Notes under the pieces: generated by a model | Told to the model about the DNA's origin: nothing | The model's database searches: none | The model's input: the letters and a program-made list of their open reading frames with translations, nothing else | Shown here: positions 42,109 to 54,144 of the stretch, piece by piece | Numbering within the stretch: the stretch's first letter is position 1 | Layout of the letters: each line of letters starts with the position of its first letter | From: Jackrogersella multiformis | Lineage: Eukaryota > Ascomycota > Sordariomycetes > Xylariales > Hypoxylaceae | NCBI GenBank assembly: GCA_902806575.1 | Contig: CADCXD010000001.1 | Coordinates: 2,418,001-2,482,000 of the forward strand | Length of the DNA: 64,000 nt | Reading direction: 5' to 3' | Translations under genes and position numbers: made by a program

Positions 42109-44532
42109 CTACTGAGTGCCACGTTCGACGAGACTCCTCCGGTTCTCGCCAGATGCGCGAGGCGAGAGCTCAAGCAGCTTGGCGCTACCTGCGCTAAAGT
42201 TTCGAGCGTGACCCTTATCAAGCTTAACGCTGGTGGCCCTCTGAGGTTTGACGGGACTGTGACCCTCCTCTTCATCTTCGCTGTATCTATCGGGGTCTTT
42301 CTCGTCGTCATCATCGTCAAACGACTGAAGAAGACCTTCTCGACTTCGCATTGTGTCTCGATGATGCATAACAGTAGGGGTCTGGCCAACCGCGCCCCAC
42401 TTTGCTTCAGGTTCGTCATCCTCTTCGTCACTACTGGGACGAGCCTCGCCCGTGGATTTGCGGTGTAATCGATCGGGAACAACACTATTCATGTATTCAT
42501 CTTCGACGATATTATCATCGTCTGAAGCATGCCCGTCAGATGCACCCGAAAATGCCGGTTGAGTGTATTGTTGAAGAGAATTTCTTATGCCCGATGAGGC
42601 TCGCTTCCTATTAATGCGACCACCAGAGAGCCAAGATGCTTCCGAATCTATGGAGGCGAGCGACATTGACTGTGGTGCTGGCGAAGGCTGTGCTTCGTCT
42701 CGATGCCAGGAAATGGGGGTGGCCCGCATAGCTTCATGCGATCGATGACCCGAAGTAGGGGTATCATAACGCATCTGGACGTCGTCGTCAGGAATTACCG
42801 GTAGGGGCTCCGTAGACCGAGGCTCGGCTTCAGGGGATGCCACACGCGAGTCTGGCGGAGAAATCGGTAATTCCGGAAGGTCCTCCCGGAAGCGAGACAT
42901 AGTTCTCTTTGGTATGTTGGAGTTGATCTTTCGTGGGATATAGTTGGCATGGGCTGGCGGTGGGCCTGCCGACATAGAGTCCCGTGAAGTGTTCGAGAAA
43001 GACGAAGGGCCGGAGCTACGTTTGTTCCTGCCCCATTTGAAGAACGACCTCCATGGCCTCGAGGAGCTATCGGACACCCTGCCACCGGATTCTGCGTACT
43101 CAGGCTTAGTTGGGGTAGGTGACGGCAACTCGATATCGATTCTCGCCTTCTCGGAATCCTTTGGGGACTTTGAGCGGGATGTCGTGGACCGAATGAAACC
43201 CAAAATTCTTTGACTCGAAGAGCGGGAAGATGCCGGCTGCTCCTGAAGAGACTCTAGTACGTGCTCGGATTCGGGAGCGTTGGCTGGAGTTGTCGGCTCC
43301 AGTGGAATACTTTCTGTGCGATGGAATTCAACCAACGGTCTCGGGGAGTCCTCGCGGTTCTCTAGGTGATCCCGTTGTCTGCTTTGTCTCCGAGACGAGT
43401 CGTACGATCGTCTCCTTCTCGACGAAGTGACAACTGCTGAAGCTGGATCACAACCTTCGCTGGCCATTTCACGACCCAAAACACCTCTCTCCAAGTTTTG
43501 TGGCGGTGGAGTGCCGCTTTTAATAGCCGCAGCTTCTTCAACTCGCTGCTTTTCTGCTTTCCTTGCGAGACGCCTTTCGATTCTCTCGCGCTCCTTTTCC
43601 TTCTTCCTCTCTCTCCTTCGCTTATCTCGCTCCATCAACTCTCGTAGATCTGATGCACCCAAGTCATCTGCCAGATCATCAATTCTCTTGTGAGCTCTAA
43701 GAGTGGCTTCGGGGATTGCGCCTCTGTCGACGAGCTTTCGCTTTGTCGACTGAGATCGTGTTAGCCCATCGCCAGCTGAAGGCCCATAGATGGGATTTGC
43801 AGCACATCGCAACGTCGGGCGAGGCGCAAGAGCTTCGAACGTCGAAACCTTCCAAGAGAGTTGTTCCGAGTCTGATGACATGGCCGAGTGAATAGAACCA
43901 GGCAGAGGGAGGGAGATGTCGGAGGACTGTTCATCCCAACTTCTTCTATTCAACCCCGCCCTCATTCGTTTGCTCTCCTTCTTCATTGGGCGGCCAGCCG
44001 TGTAGGCGTCCGTAGCAGGGCGTACTGGCATAAACTGACTCATGGCCTTTATCTCGGCTTCCCGGTTATGATCCTCCTTCCGGCGTTTGCTCGACTTCTT
44101 TCGCGGCAAAGGTTGGGCTCTTCGCTTGTTCCGGGAATTCTCGTGATGCAAAGTGGGCACCCGTGTTGCAAAATCCTCGTTGGACCCTGACAGGAGCATG
44201 TGGCTTCCATGCGCTCCATCGGTGGCAACAGGGAGTTGACCCGGAGGCATTGATGTAACCGGTCCCTTCTTGCCCTTGCTGACGCGTATGGAGTCCCGGC
44301 GTCCCGGCGAGAAGCTATAGTTGCGAGGGCGCCGTTGTAATTTGTTGGGTCCATCTCGCTTTTCCGTTGAAGGCGCAGGGCCTGTCGCGATATTGATGGG
44401 TTCGGTCTGGCTTCGTGACGGGGTTTGGAATTGACGACCACGCCCCGATGCGTCGGCATCGGCATCGGAATCGAGGGCTGGCGTTTTCGACCGCCTGCGC
44501 GAGCCCTTGCGGCGGAAAGGCCACAAGGCCAT
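42109..44532 (-). CDS. Large disordered basic/acidic protein of unknown function, 807 aa
   Basis: Single exon from MALWPFRRKGSRRRSK. I do not recognise a domain. It is Arg/Lys/Ser/Pro-rich and mostly disordered, with several nuclear-localisation-like clusters (NKRRAQPLPRKKSSKRRK). A strongly basic coiled coil follows near residues 300-335 (RELMERDKRRRERKKEKERE). The C-terminal 150 residues are acidic (SDEEDDEPEAKWG, DDDDEKDPDRYSEDEEEG). The length, uniform codon use and W/F-rich N-terminus support a real gene. Function cannot be assigned; a nuclear or RNA-associated scaffold is a guess. Confidence 0.75.
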   Translation of the reverse strand: MALWPFRRKGSRRRSKTPALDSDADADASGRGRQFQTPSRSQTEPINIATGPAPSTEKRDGPNKLQRRPRNYSFSPGRRDSIRVSKGKKGPVTSMPPGQLPVATDGAHGSHMLLSGSNEDFATRVPTLHHENSRNKRRAQPLPRKKSSKRRKEDHNREAEIKAMSQFMPVRPATDAYTAGRPMKKESKRMRAGLNRRSWDEQSSDISLPLPGSIHSAMSSDSEQLSWKVSTFEALAPRPTLRCAANPIYGPSAGDGLTRSQSTKRKLVDRGAIPEATLRAHKRIDDLADDLGASDLRELMERDKRRRERKKEKERERIERRLARKAEKQRVEEAAAIKSGTPPPQNLERGVLGREMASEGCDPASAVVTSSRRRRSYDSSRRQSRQRDHLENREDSPRPLVEFHRTESIPLEPTTPANAPESEHVLESLQEQPASSRSSSQRILGFIRSTTSRSKSPKDSEKARIDIELPSPTPTKPEYAESGGRVSDSSSRPWRSFFKWGRNKRSSGPSSFSNTSRDSMSAGPPPAHANYIPRKINSNIPKRTMSRFREDLPELPISPPDSRVASPEAEPRSTEPLPVIPDDDVQMRYDTPTSGHRSHEAMRATPISWHRDEAQPSPAPQSMSLASIDSEASWLSGGRINRKRASSGIRNSLQQYTQPAFSGASDGHASDDDNIVEDEYMNSVVPDRLHRKSTGEARPSSDEEDDEPEAKWGAVGQTPTVMHHRDTMRSREGLLQSFDDDDDEKDPDRYSEDEEEGHSPVKPQRATSVKLDKGHARNFSAGSAKLLELSPRASGENRRSLVERGTQ

Positions 44533-47500
44533 ATTTCCAGAGTCCCGATAAGTCGGGCTCGGTCGTTGGAAATGATGGCTAGGCTATATCGTATTGCGCA
44601 GTTGCGGGTTCCTGTCGACGATGCTGGGTGACGATCGCTGCGGAATGAATATCGCCATGGGCGCGGATTAACTTAAGCTATGCATGTGATTGCTTAGAGA
44701 TCAGATTGAATGCTACGACTGGATTCGGGTGGTCGAAATGCGTCGCAAATCGATCCGATATGCCTTATTCGAATTGATGAGATATCGGATATGTTGTCGC
44801 AATGTAGCAACGAGGACGTTATGGTACACGAAGTGTATTAATGTCTCTCTATACTCGACTCAGACACCAATTAGCGATTACCGAAAAATGGAAAATGTTG
44901 ATGAGGGTAATGCGTCGACGCGAATTGCTTCAATGCGTTTCTAGCGCAGGCATGAGAGGGTGGGGCCTTGTTCGCGTTGGAATGATAAACGTTTTAGATT
45001 AGGTTCTAAAAGTTGGTGGTGATGATGATGGTGGTAGTGTTGGTGTTGGTGTTGGTGTTGGTAGTGGTGGTTGTGGTTCGAGGTGGTTCAATCTGTAGTG
45101 GGAAGAAATGGATGATAGTAGAGGGAACCGATAGAGGGATGCTGTGGCGGTCGGCAGTGGGGATGAAACCTTGGAAACAGCGCAATGAACTGACACTGGG
45201 AGGAAAAAATTAAAACGGGGGAGAGAACGGGGGTATGGAGGGAGGCGTCGTTGACGACTACCTAGGTACATAACTACCTAGGTACCTCTTACTACTAGGT
45301 ACTTAGGAGCATGCTATTTTCAGGCAGTGTGAGTGGCAGGGAAAAGTACGATAAATGGGCTTTACGAAATGAAGTCACACCCAGGAGGGGATACCTGGCC
45401 TTGGGCTGATGCTAACGGGCTGACGGGTACTGTGGACAATCACTTTTAGTGGGGCTTCTACTATGTATGATGTAGATTTCTAGTTGTTACTACGTGAAGG
45501 GTAGGTACTATATACTTCGTAAAACCCTGGTCATAACCTATTCTTTCACCTTTTTGCAGGTCGCTTGGTACCTCTTACATACTTCCTCCAAGGTATCCCT
45601 TCTATAGCGTTTACTTGTACCTACATAAATGCATGTATGTAACATCCGAATCGCTACCAACCCGTTTCGAACGCTGTCCAATTACGTACCTAGGTACCGT
45701 GCCTCTCAAAAAATTAGGTACCTCGGGAGCGGGTCGATTGAAGAATTATAATTTAAGTTTTAAGATTTTAAGATTCTAAGATGGGGATACGCAATATTCC
45801 TACCCCGGTACATACTCTCGAGCTTTTTCTCTCCCACAGGAGTGCCCAGGTGTTTAAGACTTTTAAGATTTACAAGACCATCCTGACCATCGTGTTCTAC
45901 ATATTGCAGGTGTGTTGTGTGTATCCAGTACCTAGCAGCCCTAGGTGCCTACCTAGCCTACCTAGGTAGGCAAGAGTGGTTTTGCGACACCCCTGTAACC
46001 TAGGTACCGATTGCTTTATTAAGAATGTACGAAGGTTGAGTGCTAGCCCAAATCACTCTTAGAGGTATGGACCACGACCAATGAAACAAATTCGTCAGCA
46101 ATACCGTAGGGGTTGCCCATTACATGCCTACGCTGCTACGTCCTCCTTTAGTTAGGTACCTACCTAGGCAGGTATGCAATATATCGACTTGGGGGGGACA
46201 CCAATCCTTCCATGTCAACCCCAAAAGCTTTTTAAAGACTACCTAGGTAATCCTCAATAGCTACTTTTATCGCCTACCAACCCACATGGCAGTATACTAT
46301 TAAGTATGAATGAAGCATAGTATATACCTACTTAGATAATACCATGGCATGGCATGGCATAGCGTACCTAGGTAGTATGTAGAGTAATATAGCGTAGTAG
46401 AGCGGCACTTGAAAGCAAAAGCCGGGACCCTGATGAGCTTAGCTCGTGGAAATCGATCAGTCCGGTGATGTCAGGAACAAGGGAGAGCAGCAAGGTACCA
46501 CTATACGGCACATGACTACTGCATATACTCGCCTATAATATCCGGGTCATGATTTCTCAGGGAGCGATAGACTCGGTTAATATAGCATCCACTTACATAC
46601 ATAGTACAGACTCCTTTTTCGACGATATACTACCTACACTAGGTACGTAACGATATAAACAATATAACCTAAGATTAGCGTTGGGAGCGAGCGAGAGCCC
46701 CAGACGGCGGCATTACCTAGCGGATCGTATATCGGCACGGTTTACCGCTTGACCCATGCCACTACCAACAGATGATGGCGGGTAGTAACATTATCCATAA
46801 GATATCTCCTACCTTTACTGGATGCTTAATCAAGATATCCCTGGATCGTCGTGGGATAGACACAATCTCTGAGGTAATATTTTCCTTGTCCATTTAATAA
46901 TAAGTCACATCAAATTGAAAATTGACTCCATACACGTGCATGCGCAATTGTTGAAGAATTGAAGAACCTTGGAACATAGGGGCAGAGGAGTGATGTTTCC
47001 TAGCAACATATACCAAGCCAATTCTGCAGATAAACGCTTGACGCCCATCACATCGAAACGAGTGAAGCGGGTTGCTCCGTAAAACCGCAGATGGGATGAT
47101 GTTACCAATAGGAATTTCAGCGGCCGTACGCCCTTAAACTTCAAGAGGCTCGTATTCAAAACCCTACCCCTAGGTACCCAAGAGGGTTTTCAGTCACAAG
47201 GTAACAGAAGCTACTGTGACTTAATTTTTAGTCTAAGTTTCTTGGGTTTTTTTTTCCTGTTTCCTGTTTCCTGTTCTAGGTTGCTTTTTTTCCTTTTTTT
47301 CTTTTTCCAGTGTTGTAAGCATCCTACCATTATTATCAGCAGACTCGAATACCTACCTAGCTGTCTGGTAGCTTAAAAAGTCTAGCACACATACATGTGT
47401 CTATGCCACTTGCCACATCGTCATCGGTGGATGGAAAGAGCCTGAGAGCTTGTCAACCACTGTCACATAGAGCATAGCTTCGGGTAGGCAAGGTCGGAAA

Positions 47501-48887
47501 CGGAAACGATAGGCGTCCTGCGCTAAAGACGGCCGTAGGGCGGTCAATCTTATCCTTTCTTGTCGCCGTATGTCACCACAACCCATCTTCGAAGGTGCCG
47601 AGATTTCTGGTTTGGTAGTCTTATCCGCAAGCGCGCAAGCAAAAATCGCAAATGTAACTCGATACTATATGGTACATATCAGCGGATGGTCTGTTCGTCT
47701 CTCATTGGGAATCTGGATCTATGCCTCTTGCATGATGCGGGGGTGATGGTGGTGGCTCAAACATACTAGTTAGGCCTCTAAAGACTGACACGTAGAAGGT
47801 TGTGTGCTTGACACACGCATCTCCCCTGCGCCCGCATACAAGAGAACGGTTCCTGAGAAGCTTAATGGACGATCGATCCCAAACTTGCATTTAGATAGGG
47901 TCCTGTCTGAGTTTGTTATCATAGCTTCAACTGGAGGAACAGATCTAGACTGGTCAGTTTGCTTATGTCTTTGCTTCGAACGAGAAATGCCATAACTGAT
48001 TGGGTGCTTGGGCTCGAAGAAAATATTGTCGTGGCTTCTCGCTATAGCTTAGTATCTGTACGCATATGCATTGGTGGTTAAGGGGGAACTACATATGCTG
48101 GGTAGGTAGGGAAACACTGTTGAAGGTACAACTACCATACTCCGACTTTGGCCGATTGGATGTAAACCCTCTATTGGTAACTATACTAATTTATATCGTG
48201 ATTAAATTCGGGCATAAGAATCTGAAGTGCAAGATGGAGGATCTAAGATTAAGAGAGGTTGATTGGACGTAGGTCCTAACGAAATGAAGCTTCAGAGGAC
48301 TAGGCATTAACTAAACTGTTGTACAACAGGCAACCCCGATCGTGGCTGGATGGAGGATCTTGATATTCGGAGCTGAATCTGGTGTTGTACGTGAACAGGG
48401 TTGAAGTATGCAAAAATATAAACGGCTACCTACCTAAGGTAGGCACATCACAGCTCTTCCAGGTCAGTGACCAGTCAGCCAGTCTCATGTGAATTTTACC
48501 TACCTAGGTACTTATTGCCCAAGCCATCATCTGGGCAGTCCAGTTGTGAACTATCCCTTACATTAGCCGCACGCTATCATAAACAATCGCTCACGATATT
48601 ATCCAACTACACAAGAGTCAAGGATCAGGAAAATTACCTAGGTACTTTAACCCGTTGTTAGGTAACAGTTGTTCAAAAGCTCAGCTACCTTAGTTTAAAT
48701 ACATGGCAACTCTAAAAAGCCTCCATTATGACGTTGTTCCAATTCCCATCCTCGTACCAGCTAGCCATCGCACTTAAGGTGATGACTAATAGTCATCTGC
48801 CAGAGGGTCCTCAAGCCGCTTATATTCCCTAGCAAGCCAGACCTTTGTTCTCTCGTACACACAAAAAATCCCCTCCATGCGGGTGGC
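44533..48887. other. 4.4-kb gene desert rich in ACCTAGGT palindromes
   Basis: No gene supported. A GGT/GTT-rich microsatellite lies at 45013-45090, (TTTCCTG)3 at about 47255, and CATGG repeats near 46345. ACCTAGGT palindromes are dense (45260-45285, 45690, 45955, 46155, 46243, 46369, 48502, 48640). Open stretches at 46905-47159, 47401-47586 and 48066-48272 are short and featureless. Long non-coding transcripts are possible but not visible from sequence. Confidence 0.45.
45013..45090 (+). repeat. GGT/GTT-rich microsatellite
   Basis: Imperfect trinucleotide array including (GGTGTT)3 and GATGATGATG. Located about 500 bp upstream of the 807-aa gene's start, so possibly in its promoter region. 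Confidence 0.7.
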
Positions 48888-49370
48888 TTATAAACATAAC
48901 CACACCCCGCCCATCAATAGGAAGATGGCAATTTGGCTGAGAGGCTGAGCAATACTGTCGGGGGCGACACCTGGTGCCTCTAGGATTGTCAAGCCGAGGA
49001 CAGTGCCGGCGGTGAGGTTAGCAGCAGCCCCGTCGATAGCGATCTGGGATAGGTTCCCGCATTGTTGGTTCAGTTGCACATCCATCATCATCCCCATCAG
49101 CTTCGGCGACTCAACGTCTAAGATCCTGCGGGCGTCGAAAGTCCCCAGAGAAGATGAGCGCATGAACGCTGCGCGATAGGTTGCGTTCAAGGCAACGGTG
49201 GAGAGGTTGGCCACGAGCGCATAGTTTTGGCAGATGGGCGACGTAGCCGCGTTCGCGCTTTGCCGGGGTGCTAGATCGACTGCGGCATCGGCCTGCGCTA
49301 CTGCGATGTTGCAGATGGATAGTAGGAGGACGAGAAGTTTGAGCGGCGTGCGGAACATGGTGGAAGACAT
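48888..49370 (-). CDS. Small secreted, possibly GPI-anchored protein, 160 aa
   Basis: Single exon. The N-terminus (MFRTPLKLLVLLLSICNIAVAQA after a four-residue lead) is a signal peptide; the Met at 49358 is the alternative start. Four N-x-S/T sites (NLS, NAT, NLS, NLT) fit a glycosylated protein. The last 17 residues (LSQIAIFLLMGGVWLCL) are hydrophobic after a small-residue stretch (APGVAPDS), the layout of a GPI-attachment signal. Two cysteines (SPICQNY, NQQCGNL) may form one disulfide. I do not recognise the family; similar proteins are common on fungal cell surfaces. It stands alone in a gene-poor region. Confidence 0.72.
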   Translation of the reverse strand: MSSTMFRTPLKLLVLLLSICNIAVAQADAAVDLAPRQSANAATSPICQNYALVANLSTVALNATYRAAFMRSSSLGTFDARRILDVESPKLMGMMMDVQLNQQCGNLSQIAIDGAAANLTAGTVLGLTILEAPGVAPDSIAQPLSQIAIFLLMGGVWLCL

Positions 49371-51333
49371 CTTGTCGTCGAGGAATTAAGCAATAAACAA
49401 ATTACTGGTCGTCAAATGCTGTGGCCTGCCACAAAATACTATATTGAAATACAAGAAAAGAACGAACGAAGCGACCTTAAGGCGATAGGATGGACAACAG
49501 GTGTAGAGATCAACTCGTAAGAAGACAAGAGAAAAGTGAGATGGAACCTGCCTTTTGAAAAAAAGGATCCGACCTAATCCTTTTGGACGAGGACAAAGTT
49601 ACAGGCAAAGGGGGTATTCATGGTTTCGGTCCAAGTGTCATCCGACGTCTCAGATCATTCCTTAGTCGTAAGATCCGATCCATCTATCGTCAGACTCGCC
49701 ATCACAGCCACATTAATGGGGGTATTATACAGCACCAGCCACGATAAGGACATCGACTTACATAGTAAACCCAATAATAATTACCTATCAACAGACTTAA
49801 ATCCTGCAATAAGCGAATCTTATTTGATTCGGCGCGTAGTCGTCAAGAATTGCTACCGCGCCCTTCAACGCACAGACATACGGAAATGATTAGCTCGACG
49901 ATAATGAAACTAGTAAACACTCCATACATAGTGGACCGAGATATACACTACTACTATTAGGTGATAGATCGTGATATCATTTTCTGCCCGTGGGAGATGC
50001 GTATGCGATGTCTAATTTCAACTGGACATAAGAGATGAGTGACTTTACTATATATGTATTAGGATACATCCGCTAAATCATTAGAACCTCTATTCATTGC
50101 GACGTTGACTGCCCATTTATCCTTGTGAAAAGATTTATCGAGTAGGTTAGGTACCATTGACATATCACCACGAGTGCCCGTAACCGACAAGGAGCCTGAG
50201 CTTTCGGTAATAACAGAGTTCAACAGCTCCAATCCCACTGTATGGAAGTTGAATCATCCTCGCACGAGATTATTTGTCTGGCAAACTATTCCCTCCACTA
50301 TCAAAAGAATAAAACCCGATAATCAGATGGTTAGTTTTTGATCCAAATGTAGAGACCATCCACTGTGCCATCCGATCGTCGAGGCCACCGTTTACAGGCA
50401 CATGAAATATCGATTTTATAGGATAATTTATCCAAGAAATAATACGTTAGTAAATGAGCACGGCGTTGGTGAAGGTAAATAGTATATTTTCATAGCAGTC
50501 TCACGATACCTCATGAGTTAGTAGTGCTCACTAAAGACTGTCCTCCGGCTTGCGAGAGTGAAGTATTCCAATATGTCCTCGAGCTTTGTGGTCTAGGTCT
50601 TGTCTTTCGCAGTCATATAACACCCAAGGAGATCTCATAATTCGATTCCACCCCTTTAGGAGTCGACAGCAGGCGTTGGTATAAATACCTACCTAGGTAG
50701 GTAGGTAGGTAGGTAAGTAAACAGCTGATAAGGAAACCTATTCCAGAGCTCCAGATACAAAACTGGACGGACTATCACCCATGAATCTGTCAGAGAATAT
50801 ATTCGCGATTCATGACGGCAATTAGAAGGGATCCATCGAGTTTATCGTTTTTCCTACTTTTTTATTATTATCCTTATTAGCCCCTTTTTAAGCACCATTA
50901 ATAGGTAGCCCACTCACTGTATGACAAGAGTGTACCTTATGTACCTAGGTAGCAAACCGCGGAGAATCTTAGGGAATAACTACACATAGAGGTACCTAGG
51001 TACCTAGATACTTATGTAAGTAACTCCGTGGTGGCTTTCCAGAGCAAGAGGGTTCAACCAATCATATGTAGCTGACATAATCAGTTGTTTACATAATCAA
51101 TTGTTTACTCACCCCACCTAGCAACGGTAAACCGTAACCCGTAACCCGTAACAAAACATCTTCAGCATTTATTTCTCTAACCCTTTTCGATCTATTATCT
51201 ACTATCTACCTACCTAGATACGTAATTGATTCGAAAAGTTGATGATCCGAAATAGATAAATTTCGAAAGCGATATTCCCATTTCGGAATTGGAGTGCTAA
51301 AAGCATAAATATACGGATTGCAATACCACAACC
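49371..51333. other. 2.0-kb intergenic, no gene recognised
   Basis: Includes (GGTA)n at about 50690-50715, ACCTAGGT near 50943 and 50995, and a short CCGTAAC tandem run at about 51127-51152 upstream of the Nuf2 gene. The open stretch 49620-49889 has no features. Confidence 0.4.
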
Positions 51334-52775
51334 ATGGCGTTTAACCCGCGAATGTCGATAATCCCGCCGTCGCAAACTTCGCGCACACGCAAGAAGGAGG
51401 AGGAAGCCGATGCCTTCATGAGGCTGCCGGATAAGGAGATTGTCGGATGTATAACAGACATTGGAATCCCTTTTAACGTCGCCGATCTGCAGAAGCCCAA
51501 TCCTCTGCAGGTACAAATGATCTTCGAATGGTTCGCCGAGCTGCTACTAAATGCGACACGCGAGACCGTCGAGCCGGCTATGCGCGCCGCCGCCGAGGAC
51601 TTCTGCGGCGAGTTCACCGACATCATTCCCCCCGACACCCGAAACCTACTTGGCTTCTATGTGTCGTTGCGCAAGCTGCTTCTCGAGTGCGGCATCACAG
51701 ACTTTAGCTTCAGCGACTTGTACAAGCCCACGCACCCCCGCCTCGTCAAGATCTTCAGCTACTTGATCAACTTTGTTCGATTCCGTGAGAGCCAGACCAA
51801 CATCATTGATGAACATTTCAACAAGGCCGAGCAGACCAAGGCGCGGATCGAGACGTTATACGGCGAGAACCAGGACATGGAAGGGAGACTGGAGGATATG
51901 CGACACAACCGGAAGGCTATGGAAGCCCAGGTACGCGAGAAGACGGAACGCAACGAGGAGTTAAAGAAGACCCTATTGGAGCTACGACGGAACCAGGAGA
52001 AGGTCGCAATGCGACTGGAAGAAGCCAAGGCTAAGAAAGGAGAGCTGGCGCAGAGATTAGAACAGAAGACGACGGAGAAGATGTTGCTCAAGCAAGATAG
52101 TGCCAAGCTACGACCGTACACTCTACAAAGCCCCCAGGCGCTGCAGACAAGTCTCACGGAGCTCAACAACACCCTCAACGGGGACAAGGCACATATCGAC
52201 TCTCTAGACCGACGAGCAAGAGCATTGCAGACATCAACCGATTCCTTCGGGGTCGTTTCGACCGATGTCGCGTCATGTATCAAACTTCTCGACGAGATCG
52301 CGAACGAGCTGACTAAGGAGGAAGAGGAAAATGCCAGAAATGCCAAGCAACGAGACGCATTGTCAGAACGCGGCAACAATGTTAGAGAAGTGGAGAGGAC
52401 GGAGGCGCTACTACAAAGACAGTTAAGCAAGTGGAACGAGCGTACGGAGAAGCTCCGCGACCAGAGCCGAGAAAAGGCCCAGGAGGCCAAGGAGAAGATG
52501 GAGGACCTCCGAGCATTGCACAAGAAGCTGACGGAGGAGCGAGCGGCGAAAGGTACTGAGATCGAAAGACGGAGGGTCCGAATCGAACAGACCGAGAAGA
52601 AGGTATGTGTGCCTGTGTTGTTCTGCTCATTACTGTGGGTGTGTTACTGACAAGTAAATAGATGCTGGATCTTAAGGAGAACATTGAAAATGAGGTTCAT
52701 AGCGCTTACGATGAATACCTAAAGATGGAGTCGCACATCAAGCTGTACATTACGGAGATGGAGCAGGCCCTTTGA
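51334..52775 (+). CDS. nuf2: Kinetochore protein Nuf2 (Ndc80 complex), 460 aa, two exons
   Basis: Exons 51334-52602 and 52662-52775 (phase 0, 59-nt intron, GTATGT donor, AAATAG acceptor). The N-terminal calponin-homology domain is recognisable: [19 protein letters not shown] near residue 33, then [38 protein letters not shown] and [19 protein letters not shown]. From about residue 155 to the end the protein is almost continuous coiled coil, as in Nuf2. It pairs with Ndc80 to bind microtubules at kinetochores. Without the intron the C-terminus would be a 15-residue read-through tail. Length fits fungal Nuf2 (440-470 aa). It is convergent with the next gene. Confidence 0.93.
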
Positions 52776-52952
52776 TTGTTGCTCTTTATCTGTTTAATAC
52801 GTTTGCGACGAGATCATGACAGGATACCACGATTGGCGTTGGGGCGTCGAAGACCGGCCAAGGCTTAGTGAAATTGTACATAAGGTGACTCATTATTATT
52901 ATTGCATTTGGTGTTTCGAGCATCCAAATTCATATTTTACCATTCATCAAGT

Positions 52953-53744
52953 TCATCTTTCATAATCAGGTGCTCCCTCCTTATCTTCATCAAAGCTCGT
53001 ATCCCACTCTCCCCGGCGGAAATGAAACCATCTCTTCATAATCCTTCCCACTTCCACAGTCCGTCCGGTCCAGCCACCTTCCTCCGAATCAGGACCTGGC
53101 TTCCTGCCGCCGCCGCTTAGAAAGGGAACAGTTTCTTTCAGTAAGGACTCAAACGAAGCCACAGAGCTGTGCTTCCGGGGCTCAACAATGACCGTCGGCC
53201 ACTTCCACCGATGACCTAACTCTACTAGAGTAGAGGCGGAGTTGCTGAGGCCCTGGGCGCTCCATTCGCTGGTATCGCGATGTGCTTCCAGGAACCCGTA
53301 TAATATTACACATGGCGGATGTCTGTCCGAAGGGTTGACATTGGCATGCGGAGCCGGTATTTTAGAGTCGTCCGGCGAGAAGATGGATAGGTAGGCGCGG
53401 AGATGCGTGACCGTGGGGATGTATATCACACGGATATGCCTCGACGTGGCTATCTGATATAGAGGAGAAGATAGAAGCCGGTGTTGTCGCCAGACTCGCT
53501 CCTGGTTAGTACCATGAATATCTGGCACAGTAGGAATTGGTAAAGGTTCTTCTGCTCCCTCAGCAGGAATTACTTCTTCGGGATAAGCTGGCTCCCGATG
53601 TATATCACCGGCGAGAGCTTCAAGAAAGTCCGAGCGAGAGGAACATATAATAAGGGTAGTGGGATAGACATGGTAGTTCAAGATATAAGTTAGAAGCTCG
53701 GAAGGTAACGCTGGTGAGAGGAATAGAAAGGATGCCGAAGACAT
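52953..53744 (-). CDS. Conserved-looking protein, possible RecA-like fold, 263 aa
   Basis: Single exon. I do not recognise a named family. The order LPSELLTYIL, then the strand TTLIICSSRSDFLEAL, later IRVIYIPTVTHLRAYLSIF, and CVILYGFLEAHR followed by LSNSASTLVELGHRW and PTVIVEP recalls the strand-helix layout of RecA-like accessory proteins such as Rad51-paralogue partners. There is no Walker A motif, so any ATPase role is unlikely. The tail is acidic and ends GAPDYER. The fold suggestion is inference only. It converges on Nuf2 with 177 bp between stop codons. Confidence 0.65.
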   Translation of the reverse strand: MSSASFLFLSPALPSELLTYILNYHVYPTTLIICSSRSDFLEALAGDIHREPAYPEEVIPAEGAEEPLPIPTVPDIHGTNQERVWRQHRLLSSPLYQIATSRHIRVIYIPTVTHLRAYLSIFSPDDSKIPAPHANVNPSDRHPPCVILYGFLEAHRDTSEWSAQGLSNSASTLVELGHRWKWPTVIVEPRKHSSVASFESLLKETVPFLSGGGRKPGPDSEEGGWTGRTVEVGRIMKRWFHFRRGEWDTSFDEDKEGAPDYER

Positions 53745-54144
53745 GGATATTGTGACTGAATCATAATATCATAATGGCCATTCCTATAGAGATTTCTATG
53801 CTCTTCATGTCATATGGAAGTTTAGGACCTCGATACTTGATACCTGATACCCGATTCCCGGCTCCCCGGACAGAGTTATATTGATTAACGGAAGACGGAC
53901 GGAGCAGAGCAGGGGGGCAATGATATGATCCATATTATAAGGGACCCATAAAACAACGGACTTAGGCGGGTCTAAGAAAGCCCCCACTATACCTACCGGC
54001 TAGGTCCCTAGGTTAGGTACCCACCAAAAGCTCAACCTTGAACCTTCAACTTTCTTCCACCGACGTCACACACCTATAAGAATACAAGAACACACGACCT
54101 AACGCAACAGCTTACGAGCTGTCTGCGCGTAATTATAACACATC
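53745..54144. promoter_or_regulatory. Divergent upstream region, unknown gene and AP-3 beta
   Basis: 400 bp between two divergent starts, with a CCTAGGTTAGGTACC element near 54005. No other feature seen. Confidence 0.4.

Noticed and set aside
46905..47159. Minus-strand 84-aa open frame in the gene desert
   Set aside because: No coding features or recognisable family.
50685..50720. CRISPR-like or satellite array of GGTA units
   Set aside because: A simple tetranucleotide microsatellite without spacers.
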